From assembly GCA_023409755.1 (NCBI GenBank), contig JAEYRA010000016.1, positions 1 through 52,044 of the forward strand: a stretch of 52,044 bases of DNA, in the 5' to 3' direction. The stretch is from Bacillota bacterium. GTDB taxonomy: Bacteria; Bacillota; Clostridia; Christensenellales; UMGS416. Under the pieces are notes generated by a model. The model was not told the DNA's origin and ran no database searches. It saw nothing but the letters and a program-made list of their open reading frames with translations. Below are positions 1-6,988 of the stretch, in pieces; within the stretch, counting starts at the first letter, position 1; every line of letters begins with the position of its first letter. The position numbers were made by a program, and so were the translations under genes.

Positions 1-2
1 TA

Positions 3-665
3 GCGGGGGGGGCCATCGGGCTGCTGTTCCGCAAGGGGCTGTCGCAGAAATACATGCAGGCCCTGCTGTGGGCGCTGGGGCTGGTGGTGTTCGCCCTGGG
101 GGTGTCCTACATTCTCGATAGCCAGCAGGTGCTTGTCGTCATCATCAGCGTCATCCTGGGTACACTGTTGGGCACGGTTCTGCGCTTGAACGACAGGCTG
201 GGCAACTTTGGCGACTGGCTGCAGAGCCATATGCGCGTGGGCAGCGGCCGCTTCTCCGAGGCCTTCACCACCTGCACACTGCTCTACTGCGTGGGGGCGA
301 TGGCCATCACCGGGTCCATCCAGGGCGGGCTGCAGCACGACCACACTGTCCTGTTCCTCAAGTCCGTGATGGACGGGGTAACGGCGATCTTCTTTGCCTC
401 CACCATGGGGGTGGGGGTGCTCTTTGCGGCGGTACCGGTGCTTCTCTACCAGGGGGCCATCGCACTGGGGGCGTCGGCGCTGTCGAATGTGCTCGACATG
501 GCCGTAGTGCCCGAAATGGCCGCTGCCGGCGGCGTGGCGCTGATGGCGCTGGGCCTGACGATGATCGAGATCAAGCAGATCAAAGTGGCGGACATATTGC
601 CGTCCATTTTTCTCCCCATCGCCGTGCTGCCGCTCGTAAACCTGCTGACATCGCTCTTTCAGTAG
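3..665 (+). CDS. DUF554 family membrane protein, 5' end outside window
   Basis: The frame is open from the first bases and ends at 665, so the true start lies upstream of the window. The visible 220 residues are strongly hydrophobic with several membrane segments. They carry the N-terminal pattern of DUF554 (YdfK/YqgA) proteins, a glycine-rich GGAIGLLFRKGL segment followed by a helix and a short polar loop (RLNDRLGNFGDWLQ). These are polytopic inner-membrane proteins with no established biochemical role; transport has been suggested. The next gene is convergent, and its stop begins on the base after this one. The family call is fairly secure and the function is unknown. Confidence 0.8.
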   Translation, partial: AGGAIGLLFRKGLSQKYMQALLWALGLVVFALGVSYILDSQQVLVVIISVILGTLLGTVLRLNDRLGNFGDWLQSHMRVGSGRFSEAFTTCTLLYCVGAMAITGSIQGGLQHDHTVLFLKSVMDGVTAIFFASTMGVGVLFAAVPVLLYQGAIALGASALSNVLDMAVVPEMAAAGGVALMALGLTMIEIKQIKVADILPSIFLPIAVLPLVNLLTSLFQ

Positions 666-938
666 TCAGCCGGACAGCAAAAACAGCAATAGACCCAACG
701 CGGCGGCGTTTGCCAGGGTCAGCAGCAGCACCGAGGCCATGAGCGCCCGGTGCTTTGTCTTGTGACGGAAGAGCTGGAAGCCCACCAACACCCCCAGCCC
801 GCCGCCCAGCACCGCCAACACCCGGAAGGTGCGCTCCGGCGTTCGCCAGGCGTTGGAAATGGCACGCAGCTTATCCGCCCGCACCATGCCAAGGGCCACA
901 CCGTTCAACACAACAAGATAACACAACAACAGTTTCAT
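666..938 (-). CDS. DUF1294 family small membrane protein
   Basis: This is a 90-residue protein. I chose the ATG at 938 because AGGGGAGGAACC lies just before it; the frame is open further upstream but that part has no ribosome site. The sequence matches the DUF1294 pattern: an N-terminal helix, the motif RADK followed by RTPE, a glycine-rich turn (GGGLGVLVGF), then FRHKTKH and a last hydrophobic helix. Members are short membrane proteins of unknown function, sometimes fused to cold-shock domains; no such domain is present here. It is convergent with the DUF554 gene, with stop codons touching. Confidence 0.85.
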   Translation of the reverse strand: MKLLLCYLVVLNGVALGMVRADKLRAISNAWRTPERTFRVLAVLGGGLGVLVGFQLFRHKTKHRALMASVLLLTLANAAALGLLLFLLSG

Positions 939-993
939 GGTTCCTCCCCTCCTGCCGGCCGGCTCCCTGGGCGGCCGGCGGCAGGCGCGGCCC

Positions 994-1680
994 CTATGCC
1001 AGGGAGAAGAGCGGATACACGAGGTTACTGCCAAAGACCCCGTAGGGCACCACGAACACCTGAATGCCGATGGCATAGGGCCCAATGGTGTAGAGCGGGT
1101 AGAACACCGCCAACCCCCCATAGGTCAGATAGTAGTTATCCTCGTCGAAGTATTCGAGCAGGTTCTCATCCAAGCCCTCAAAATAGTCTACCTCACCGCT
1201 CGTTTGGCGGCGGTGGGCCTCATGCGCCACCACCTGCAGGATGGGCTCGCGGTAGTCGTAGCCCTGCCGGAAGAGGTCGTGCAGTTTCAACATGCGCCGG
1301 CGTCGCAGGTCCCAGGTGTTACCCTCCCGTATGGTGTTGCCATGGGCCCCGCCAGTATACTCGTATTCATCCAGGAACAGGCTTATCAGAACACCGGCAT
1401 GATATGTAACCTCAAAGGTTTGCACCAGCGCATAGGGATGGAACGGAAACCCATTGGCCAGTGCGTCCCGGTATTGGGCAATGGCCTCAGGCAGCAGGTT
1501 CAGCCGTGCGTGCCGCACCAGTGCGCGTGCCTGCCGGACATAATGGCGGTTAAACTCCCGCCGGCCGCCCTCATAGGCTCCCCCGGTCATCACCGGGTAA
1601 TCGATGGTCACGTCCACCATGAGGACGCCCTGGTATGTCAACTGCTCCCGCAGTGTACCTTTGATCACCGTGGAATTCAT
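994..1680 (-). CDS. DUF3298 / DUF4163 domain protein (RsiV/PdaC-like)
   Basis: The protein has 228 residues and a GGGGGGAT ribosome site before the ATG. The middle and C-terminal parts show the layout of the DUF4163-DUF3298 pair found in the extracellular parts of RsiV and PdaC: a beta-rich start, then YEYTGGAHGNT, and a C-terminal stretch (YLTYGGLAVFYPLYTIGPYA) typical of DUF3298. No signal peptide or membrane anchor is evident at the chosen start, so it may act in the cytoplasm or use another export route. It lies 55 bases upstream of the DUF1294 gene on the same strand. The domain call is good; the ligand or partner is unknown. Confidence 0.72.
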   Translation of the reverse strand: MNSTVIKGTLREQLTYQGVLMVDVTIDYPVMTGGAYEGGRREFNRHYVRQARALVRHARLNLLPEAIAQYRDALANGFPFHPYALVQTFEVTYHAGVLISLFLDEYEYTGGAHGNTIREGNTWDLRRRRMLKLHDLFRQGYDYREPILQVVAHEAHRRQTSGEVDYFEGLDENLLEYFDEDNYYLTYGGLAVFYPLYTIGPYAIGIQVFVVPYGVFGSNLVYPLFSLA

Positions 1681-1742
1681 GAAATCCCCCCCGGTTCATC
1701 CTATGTCCGCGGGGAGGCGGGTGTGCGGGGTGATGAGGCTGG

Positions 1743-2393
1743 CTAGCGCACCTCCACGCCCAGCAGGCGCACGAGGTCGATGGCCTGCTCCACCCCGATG
1801 ATGGCTCCGCGCAGGTCACCTGCGCTGGCTGCCAAGCCCGACAGCACGCAGGAGCGCAAATCCACGCCCTTGAGGGAGGTGAACGAGCATTCCACCGCCG
1901 TGAGGTCACAGTCGGTCAGGGTGAAGTCCTTGAGCTTACAGTTCTCCAGCGCCCCATGAGTAAGGTCGCAGGCCGTCAGCGCCACCCGCTGCAGGCGGCT
2001 GCCGGTGAAGTTCGTATACCGCAGCAGGCAGCTTTCCATCGTCACATGCTGCAGTGACGCCTCAGCAAAGCTGGCACCCAATAGTTTACAATCCCGCAGG
2101 CGGACCCGCAGCAGCGACCCTTTGTAGAGGTTGAGATTGGAGAGGTCGCACCGTACAAGCTCCACGTCCACAAAATCCAACAGCAACCCCGGTACGGCCG
2201 TCAGGGTGCACCCCTCCAACCGGCAGCCCCGCAGCTCCAGCCGGGTGGGTTTGCCGCTCTCCAGCGCCAGGGTCTGTTGGCGCAGCAGCAGGCCCTCGCA
2301 ATCCTCCCCGGCGGCCAGCGCCGCGCGGATGACGCCCTCGCCATCGGGCGTGTCCATCAGGTCGTGGGGCAATTCGGGTGGGCGAATCTCCAT
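1743..2393 (-). CDS. Pentapeptide-repeat-like protein
   Basis: The protein has 216 residues. From about residue 50 it is made of five-residue steps with leucine or another hydrophobic residue at the centre and frequent cysteines (for example LRGCRLEGCTL, LRDCKLLGASF, LTDCDLTAVEC). This is the signature of a right-handed quadrilateral beta-helix of the pentapeptide-repeat class, although the repeats are not strict A(D/N)Lxx units. Such proteins act as scaffolds or DNA mimics, and no specific role can be given here. It lies 62 bases upstream of the DUF3298 gene and may be cotranscribed with it. Confidence 0.75.
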   Translation of the reverse strand: MEIRPPELPHDLMDTPDGEGVIRAALAAGEDCEGLLLRQQTLALESGKPTRLELRGCRLEGCTLTAVPGLLLDFVDVELVRCDLSNLNLYKGSLLRVRLRDCKLLGASFAEASLQHVTMESCLLRYTNFTGSRLQRVALTACDLTHGALENCKLKDFTLTDCDLTAVECSFTSLKGVDLRSCVLSGLAASAGDLRGAIIGVEQAIDLVRLLGVEVR

Positions 2394-2520
2394 GGGTGCC
2401 TCCTGTACCGTCAGAGGTTATGCTCTCATTCCACGCAGCCCCTTGCGGGGCCGCGTCTTTGGCTATACTATCATATTTGCGCCGTTGGTACGACTGTTAC
2501 AAGCAAAGAAGGAGGCCAAC

Positions 2521-3051
2521 ATGCCCGATCCCATTGTCATCGTTCCCTATGACCCCGCCTGGCCCGCCGAGTTTGAGCGCCTGCGGCAGGCCCTGACCGA
2601 CTGCCTGGGCGGCCTGGTGCTAGCCATTGAGCACATCGGCAGCACCTCAGTGCCGGGGTTGGCGGCCAAGCCCATTCTGGACATCAACATGGTAATGGAG
2701 AGCTGTGCCGACCTGCCCGCCATCGTGGAGCGTCTGGCTTCACTGGGATACGAGCATGAGGGCGACCTGGGCATCCCAGGGCGGGAGGCCTTCCGCCAGC
2801 CGCCCGAGAGCGGCTATATGACCTGCCACCTGTATTGCTCCCCGCGGGACAGCGTGGCGCTGCTGCGCCACCTCGCCTTCCGCGATTACCTGCGCGCCCA
2901 CCCCGAGGCGTCGGCGGACTACGCACGGCTCAAACAGGAGCTTGCCCAATGCTACCGCAACGACCGAGCCGCCTACACCGACGCCAAGACGGCCTTTGTG
3001 GAAGGCATTTTGGCACAGTGCGGCGAGAGCCTTTCCACAGACAAAGCGTAA
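2521..3051 (+). CDS. GrpB family protein (UPF0157, nucleotidyltransferase-like)
   Basis: The protein has 176 residues and starts at an ATG preceded by AAGAAGGAGG. The frame is open far upstream, but that part is antisense to the neighbouring gene. Family hallmarks are VPYDPAWPAEFERL at the N terminus, the core IEHIGSTSVPGLAAKPILDI (residues about 39-58), whose GST and D residues resemble a nucleotidyltransferase centre, and a C-terminal YTDAKTAFVEGIL helix. GrpB proteins are widespread; some have been linked to CoA or nucleotide chemistry, but the reaction is not settled. The gene converges on rsgA across a structured repeat. Confidence 0.88.
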   Translation: MPDPIVIVPYDPAWPAEFERLRQALTDCLGGLVLAIEHIGSTSVPGLAAKPILDINMVMESCADLPAIVERLASLGYEHEGDLGIPGREAFRQPPESGYMTCHLYCSPRDSVALLRHLAFRDYLRAHPEASADYARLKQELAQCYRNDRAAYTDAKTAFVEGILAQCGESLSTDKA

Positions 3052-3065
3052 TAGTGCTCTGGGAA

Positions 3066-3103
3066 CCCAAAATGAAAAGCGCCCGGCGCTGAAGCGCCGG
3101 GCG
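3066..3103 (-). terminator. Terminator downstream of rsgA and repeat copy A
   Basis: A 10-bp GC-rich stem (CGCCCGGCGC with GCGCCGGGCG, 3080-3103) is followed on the minus strand by CTTTTCATTTT. The plus side has only a short T run, so it mainly serves the minus strand. Confidence 0.75.
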
Positions 3104-3108
3104 TTTAG

Positions 3109-3394
3109 AGTGTCTATACCCCTAGAACGAGCAAAGGGTGAAGAACCTCCCGCCGATTCATTCGGCGGGAGGAAAGTCAGGGTTAACACGAGCAGAAGTG
3201 AAAATTCCACCCGAAGGTGCAACGTCTTCATAGAAACCCGCATGAAAGCTACAATTAGAGATCGGTCGGCGACATGTGCGGCGACCGATCTGGTCATAGC
3301 GAGAACAAGCTGTATGAATCGCGGCTGTCGCCACAGCGGCCAGGCAGCATGGGCGAGCAGTGGCCGAAGGCCACGACCAGCCAGACGCGAAAGG
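3109..3394 (-). repeat. Structured intergenic repeat, copy A
   Basis: This is one of five related elements in the window. Read on the minus strand it starts at the base after the rsgA stop with CCTTTCGCG. In order it holds a hairpin whose loop is CCGCTGTGGCGA, the segment AGCTTGTTCTC, a 31-nt hairpin at 3260-3290 (GATCGGTCG stems around CCGCACATGTCGC), a short CACC-TTCG-GGTG hairpin near 3207-3220, and a perfect 11-bp hairpin with loop ATGAA at 3146-3172. Compared with copy B it has an extra insert of about 40 bases near the rsgA end, which itself forms a TTCG-looped hairpin. The similarity to copy B extends to about 3109. Confidence 0.85.
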
Positions 3395-4432
3395 CTACCG
3401 CTCCCGCGCGCGGTCGGGCCGGCGGGACGAAATGTGGTTCAGGCGGTAGGCGGCCTTCTTGGCCTCGTGGGCCATCTCCCGCTGCAGGCTGCGGTAGCGC
3501 TTCAGCCGGTGGGGGTCGAGCCTCCCTTCGGCCACAGCCTGCTGCACGGCACAGCCCGGCTCCTGTTCGTGCCGGCAATCGCGGAAGCGGCATCCCTCCG
3601 CCAGCTCCTCCACGTCGGCGAAGGCCGTCGTGAGGCCGTCACCCTCCCCCACCAGGCCCAGCTCACGCATACCGGGGGTGTCGATGAAGAGCGTGCCATC
3701 GGGCAGGCATACCATCTGGCGGTTGGTGGTGGTATGCGCTCCCTTCACTCCGTCAGAGCGCAGCGCGCCGGTGCGCAGCACTTCCTCGCCGAAAAGGGCA
3801 TTGAGCAGCGTGCTCTTGCCCGCGCCGGAGGCCCCCAACACCACCGCCGTGCGGCCCGGCCCCAGGTGGGTGCGTACGCCCTCCAGCCCCTCGCCGGTGA
3901 GGGCACTGACGGGTACGACGTCCACCCCGGGGAACTGGTCCATGAGGCCGTAGACCTTGCCCCAGACGTTGGAGCAAAGGTCGGCCTTGGTGAGCAGCGC
4001 CACCTGTTTGACACCGCCCTCGGTGATGGCAATGAGGTAGCGCTCCAGCCGGGCGGGGCTGTAGTCCCGGTCCAGCGCCATGGCCGCGAAGGCCACGTCG
4101 ACGTTGGCGGCCATGACCTGCCGGCCCGACACCGAGAAGGCCATGTGCCGCTGCAGCGCGGTGCGCCGGGGCAGCAGCGCCGCAATAAGGACGGTACCGC
4201 TCTCCACCCGTACGCCAACGAAATCACCGACCTCGGGGTAGAAATCCTCGGGCAGGTCCCGCCGCAGGCGGCCGGTGATGCCCGCCAGTGCCAGGCCGCC
4301 CTCGTAGGCGACCTCCCACTGGCCGCGCCAGCGGCCCGTCACACGGGCAGGGCTAAGCCCCTCATCGGGCAACTCGCGCCACCGCGCCTGCCAGTGCTCG
4401 TTCCAACCATACTGTATGATGCATTCGTTCAA
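3395..4432 (-). CDS. rsgA: Ribosome small-subunit-dependent GTPase A
   Basis: RsgA is a circularly permuted GTPase that checks late 30S subunit maturation. An N-terminal OB-fold region is followed by the permuted GTPase motifs: TKAD (G4) at about residue 148, GASGAGKST (P-loop) at 200 and DTPG (G3) at 251. A zinc knuckle of three cysteines and one histidine (about C281, C286, H288, C294) is followed by a basic C-terminal tail. I chose the TTG at 4432 because AAAGGAAG lies 8 bases before it; an in-frame TTG at 4459 has no ribosome site. The length, 345 residues, is normal or slightly long. The family is certain and the start moderately so. Confidence 0.93.
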   Translation of the reverse strand: MNECIIQYGWNEHWQARWRELPDEGLSPARVTGRWRGQWEVAYEGGLALAGITGRLRRDLPEDFYPEVGDFVGVRVESGTVLIAALLPRRTALQRHMAFSVSGRQVMAANVDVAFAAMALDRDYSPARLERYLIAITEGGVKQVALLTKADLCSNVWGKVYGLMDQFPGVDVVPVSALTGEGLEGVRTHLGPGRTAVVLGASGAGKSTLLNALFGEEVLRTGALRSDGVKGAHTTTNRQMVCLPDGTLFIDTPGMRELGLVGEGDGLTTAFADVEELAEGCRFRDCRHEQEPGCAVQQAVAEGRLDPHRLKRYRSLQREMAHEAKKAAYRLNHISSRRPDRARER

Positions 4433-4531
4433 TGCGGTAACTTCCTTTCTTTGTTCCAAAGGGAGTGGTGCGTTTCTTCTGTCCGTCTCGCACCGTATTT
4501 CCTCGAAGGGTTCGTTCCAGTCTTTCCCACA

Positions 4532-4672
4532 TCATCGCTTTCTCCTGTTCCAGTTCCATCGCTGGCGGTGTGTTTTGCCATCGGCCAGCTCCACGGTGAC
4601 GCCGATTGCGTTCTCATTCCGTTGTGTCCGGCGGTGTTCATTCCGTTCGTATGTTGCATTGCTCTTCATCAT
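4532..4672 (-). CDS. Possible small basic protein upstream of rsgA
   Basis: A 46-residue reading frame begins at tandem ATG codons, with AGAAAGGATTGAT upstream. The same site could instead serve an ATG-AAA-TGA minicistron that overlaps it. The product would be highly basic and rich in Arg and Asn, with one hydrophobic strand (AIGVTVELADGK). I do not recognise it. It fills an otherwise gene-free stretch before rsgA and could be a leader peptide or chance. The region 4433-4785 shows nothing else I can support. Confidence 0.25.
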   Translation of the reverse strand: MMKSNATYERNEHRRTQRNENAIGVTVELADGKTHRQRWNWNRRKR

Positions 4673-4785
4673 TTCATATCAATCCTTTCTATCACCATTG
4701 GGGGAGGACGACGATTGCGTCCGGCTATCATTGGGGTGCCGCAAGGGACAGCATGTCACCTCGCACCGCTCTGCCCATTCCACGC

Positions 4786-4811
4786 AAAAAGCCGAAGGCA
4801 GTGCCTCCGGC
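4786..4811 (-). terminator. Second terminator of the candidate small RNA
   Basis: On the minus strand the hairpin GCCGGAGGCA / TGCCTTCGGC is followed by TTTTTG. It sits about 12 bases after another terminator, forming a back-to-back pair that closes the transcript from the promoter at 4965-4994. Confidence 0.65.
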
Positions 4812-4822
4812 CGGTTTTGGGC

Positions 4823-4851
4823 AACAAAAAAGCGCGACAGCAGCCGCGCGT
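4823..4851 (-). terminator. First terminator of the candidate small RNA
   Basis: On the minus strand a GCGCG...CGCGC stem with an internal GCTGCTGT loop is followed by TTTTTTGTTG, a typical intrinsic terminator. Confidence 0.7.
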
Positions 4852-4958
4852 TTCATGCCTTATGGGCGGGAAAGAGCTGTCTGGGAACGGTAATTCAATT
4901 GTCAGCCGCCTTCGCGGCGTTCCGCTCAAACATACAACGCCACCTCTTTCCATCGTTT
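4823..4958 (-). ncRNA. Candidate small structured RNA divergent from rpmH
   Basis: A promoter (4965-4994) and tandem terminators bracket a transcript of about 135 nt with no convincing reading frame. It folds as nested helices: GGAAAGAG (4944-4951 read on minus) pairs with CTCTTTCC (4869-4876), then GGAACG (4918-4923) pairs with CGTTCC (4884-4889), then a GCCGC/GCGGC hairpin sits at 4905-4918. The 3' end is a GC hairpin at 4831-4850 followed by TTTTTTG. The layout of a rod with internal loops and a terminator suits a regulatory RNA. I do not recognise the family, and it does not carry the signal recognition particle core motif. Confidence 0.55.
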
Positions 4959-4964
4959 GGCACA

Positions 4965-4994
4965 AGTATACCGGTTCCATCCAATCCCTGTCAA
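4965..4994 (-). promoter_or_regulatory. Sigma-A promoter of the candidate small RNA
   Basis: On the minus strand a TTGACA -35 box (4989-4994) lies 18 bases from a TATACT -10 box (4965-4970). It faces away from the rpmH promoter about 50 bases away. Confidence 0.7.
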
Positions 4995-5044
4995 CGGAAC
5001 GATCGTTTTAAGCCATTCTTCAGCCTTGCGGGGTGAAGATTTTA

Positions 5045-5073
5045 TTGACAGCCCAACACGCCGCCTTTATAAT
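5045..5073 (+). promoter_or_regulatory. Consensus sigma-A promoter of rpmH
   Basis: TTGACA (5045-5050) and TATAAT (5068-5073) are both perfect consensus boxes, separated by exactly 17 bases. This is the strongest-looking promoter in the window, as expected for a ribosomal protein gene. Confidence 0.93.
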
Positions 5074-5153
5074 GATATGGCAAATGCTTCAGGCACGCTT
5101 GGCCTCGTCGCCAAGGAACCCTGGGCGTCACAACAAGAAAAGGGGTAGCGACG

Positions 5154-5288
5154 ATGGTCAGACCATATCAGCCTAAGAAGAGACAGCGCAAGATGGAACA
5201 CGGTTTCCGCAAGCGCATGGCCACCAAGAATGGCCGCAAGGTACTTGCCCGCCGCAGGGCCAGGGGCCGCAAGGTGCTTACTGCCTAA
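5154..5288 (+). CDS. rpmH: 50S ribosomal protein L34
   Basis: The protein is 44 residues, the normal L34 length, and almost entirely basic. It shows the family sequence from YQPKKRQRK through HGFRKRM, TKNGRKVL and ARRRARGRKVL. It binds 23S rRNA in the large subunit. The ATG follows AGGGGTAGCG. It heads the conserved order rpmH-rnpA-yidD-yidC-jag and is followed by a terminator that likely reduces transcription into rnpA, which fits the much higher need for L34 than for RNase P protein. Confidence 0.97.
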   Translation: MVRPYQPKKRQRKMEHGFRKRMATKNGRKVLARRRARGRKVLTA

Positions 5289-5300
5289 TCCGCACAGCAA

Positions 5301-5328
5301 AAAGGCCGGCCAAAACCGGCCTTTGCAG
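5301..5328 (+). terminator. Terminator or attenuator between rpmH and rnpA
   Basis: AAAGGCCGG (5301-5309) pairs with CCGGCCTTT (5316-5324) around a short A-rich loop. The T run after it is short, so read-through into rnpA is plausible. Confidence 0.65.
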
Positions 5329-5369
5329 TTTGTGCCCGGGCCTCCACCATGCACACAGGAGGAAGCGTC

Positions 5370-5759
5370 TTGCTCAGCGCCAGGTACCGCCTTCGAAAGA
5401 ACGCGCAATTCAAATACGTGTACAGCAAAGGCCGGTCCTGCGCCAACCGCACGCTTTCACTGGTATACGCCAAATCAGGCCCGCCCGGCAGCTTGAGGGT
5501 GGGTTTTTCCGTAAGTAAGAAGGTTGGCAAGTCGGTCGTGCGCAACCGCATCAAGCGGCGGCTACGAGCGGCTTGTCGTGGGTATCTGCCCGGTATCACC
5601 GGCGGGCATCTGCTGGTCTTTGTGGCACGGGGTGCGGCGGCGGACGCCGACTACCGCACATTGGAGGCCGCCATGACGGACCTTCTCAACCGCAGTGGAT
5701 TGTTGAAAGGACCAAACCGACGTGCAAAGGCTCCTGCTGGCCCTTCTGGGTTGGTATAA
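5370..5759 (+). CDS. rnpA: Ribonuclease P protein component
   Basis: RnpA is the protein subunit that assists the RNase P RNA in trimming tRNA 5' leaders. The 129-residue form starts at the TTG at 5370, because AGGAGG lies 7 bases before it and the product then begins at LSARYRLRKN, where the family begins. An in-frame ATG at 5349 has no site. The RNR signature is present (KVGKSVVRNRIKRRLRAA), with FSVSKKVGKS just before it and a C-terminal helix containing LLNRSGLL. The 3' end overlaps yidD by 38 bases in another frame, a common arrangement that couples their translation. Confidence 0.95.
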   Translation: MLSARYRLRKNAQFKYVYSKGRSCANRTLSLVYAKSGPPGSLRVGFSVSKKVGKSVVRNRIKRRLRAACRGYLPGITGGHLLVFVARGAAADADYRTLEAAMTDLLNRSGLLKGPNRRAKAPAGPSGLV

Positions 5760-5970
5760 GCGGCAGTTATCGCCAAATCTGCCGCCGGCTTGCCGGTATC
5801 TGCCCACCTGCAGCGACTATGCTGCCCAAGCCATCACCCGGTACGGGGCAACCCGGGGTGGGTGGATGGCAATAAAGCGCGTGCTGCGCTGCAATCCCCT
5901 GTTCCCCGGCGGGTACGACCCGGTGCCCGAGCTTCCCACACACCACACGCACTGCTCCAAGCACCAATAA
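5722..5970 (+). CDS. yidD: Membrane protein insertion efficiency factor YidD
   Basis: The protein has 82 residues and starts at a GTG inside the end of rnpA. It shows the family sequence: a hydrophobic amphipathic N terminus (LLLALLGWYKRQLSP), the cysteine segment CRYLPTCSDYA, RGGWMAIKRVLRCNP and GGYDPVP. YidD is a small membrane-associated protein thought to assist YidC-dependent insertion. Its place between rnpA and yidC is the standard one. A GAAAGG site lies about 11 bases before the GTG. Confidence 0.94.
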   Translation: MQRLLLALLGWYKRQLSPNLPPACRYLPTCSDYAAQAITRYGATRGGWMAIKRVLRCNPLFPGGYDPVPELPTHHTHCSKHQ

Positions 5971-5983
5971 AAGGAGACCTGAG

Positions 5984-6982
5984 ATGTACGATTGGGGCCC
6001 CATCAAGGCAGTCAGCGAAGTATTCAAAGTCCTGCTGGACTGGATTCATATTTTTGTCCCCAGCTACGGTTGGTCAATCGTTCTGCTGACCATTTTGTTC
6101 CGCGGGGTATTGTTGCCGCTGGACATCAAGCAGAAGATCTCCATGAAGAAGACAACCGCGCTGCAGCCAAAAATTGCAGCCATCAACGAGAAGTACAAGA
6201 ACGACAAGGAAAAGGCCGCACAAAAAACGATGGAGCTCTACAAGGTGGAGCGCGTCAGCCCCTTCTCGGGGTGTCTGCCCAGCCTGATTCAATTGCCGCT
6301 GTTCTTTGCGTTCTTCGGCGCTCTGCAGAACCTCGCCGGCCACGAGATCCTCAACCTCTACAATTTTGTCAAAGATGGCGGCACCCCGGTGCTGGAGAGT
6401 TTCTTCTGGGTTCGCAACGTCTGGCAGCCCGACACCTTCGGCACCTTCCTGGGGCTCAACTCCACGGTCATTCCACCCTATGAAATGGTGGAGCGCTTCA
6501 GTTCCTTCAAGGCGGCTGGCATCACGCTGGAATCTTACAACCAGGTGTTTGCCGGGCTGATGGAGCAATATAAGAACGTCTACAACGGCTGGTTCATCCT
6601 GCCGATCCTCTCGGCTCTGTCCAGCTTCTTCATGACCAAGATGACCATGCCCGCCCAGCCCGCCACCCCCGCCCCCCAGCAGCAGGGCATGATGAACACC
6701 AAGGTCATGCAGTACATGTTCCCGCTCATGTCTCTCTTCTTCACCGCCACCGCCAACTCCGTCTTCGGTCTGTACTGGATCACCAGCAACCTCTGGTCCA
6801 TGGGTATCTACTACGCTGTGGACCGTTACTGGGCGCGCAAGCAGAAGAAGCTGGCAGAAGTGGAGGCAATTCGTGCCGCTGAGGAAGCACGGCTGCTGGA
6901 GGAGAAAAAGGCTGAGATTGCCGAGCAGAAGGCACGCAAAGCCGCTTACAAGCAGAAAAACAACCCTAAGGGAGGTCAATAA
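5984..6982 (+). CDS. yidC: Membrane protein insertase YidC/SpoIIIJ
   Basis: The 332-residue protein is preceded by AAAGGAG. As in Gram-positive YidC2-type insertases there is no large periplasmic domain. The conserved arginine of the hydrophilic groove lies in TILFR (R40), followed by a charged cytoplasmic hairpin (about residues 50-85) and SGCLPSLIQLPLFFAFFGAL. Further membrane segments follow (WFILPILSALSSFF, MFPLMSLFFTATANSVFGLYW), and the tail of about 55 residues is basic and helical and could bind ribosomes. A proline/glutamine-rich loop (about residues 222-236) before the last segments is a little unusual. It inserts membrane proteins alone or with SecYEG. Confidence 0.96.
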   Translation: MYDWGPIKAVSEVFKVLLDWIHIFVPSYGWSIVLLTILFRGVLLPLDIKQKISMKKTTALQPKIAAINEKYKNDKEKAAQKTMELYKVERVSPFSGCLPSLIQLPLFFAFFGALQNLAGHEILNLYNFVKDGGTPVLESFFWVRNVWQPDTFGTFLGLNSTVIPPYEMVERFSSFKAAGITLESYNQVFAGLMEQYKNVYNGWFILPILSALSSFFMTKMTMPAQPATPAPQQQGMMNTKVMQYMFPLMSLFFTATANSVFGLYWITSNLWSMGIYYAVDRYWARKQKKLAEVEAIRAAEEARLLEEKKAEIAEQKARKAAYKQKNNPKGGQ

Positions 6983-6988
6983 GCATCG

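Noticed and set aside
3109..3394. Insertion sequence with TnpB or IscB, because the last hairpin resembles IS200/IS605 ends
   Set aside because: No transposase, TnpB or IscB gene or remnant is visible near any of the five copies. The relation is kept only as a hypothesis to test.
2942..5011. Long open frame on the plus strand (over 600 codons) across rsgA
   Set aside because: It is antisense to rsgA, has no ribosome site, and its composition is typical of a shadow frame in GC-rich DNA.
4990..5150. Replication origin near rpmH
   Set aside because: No cluster of DnaA boxes and no dnaA gene are visible.
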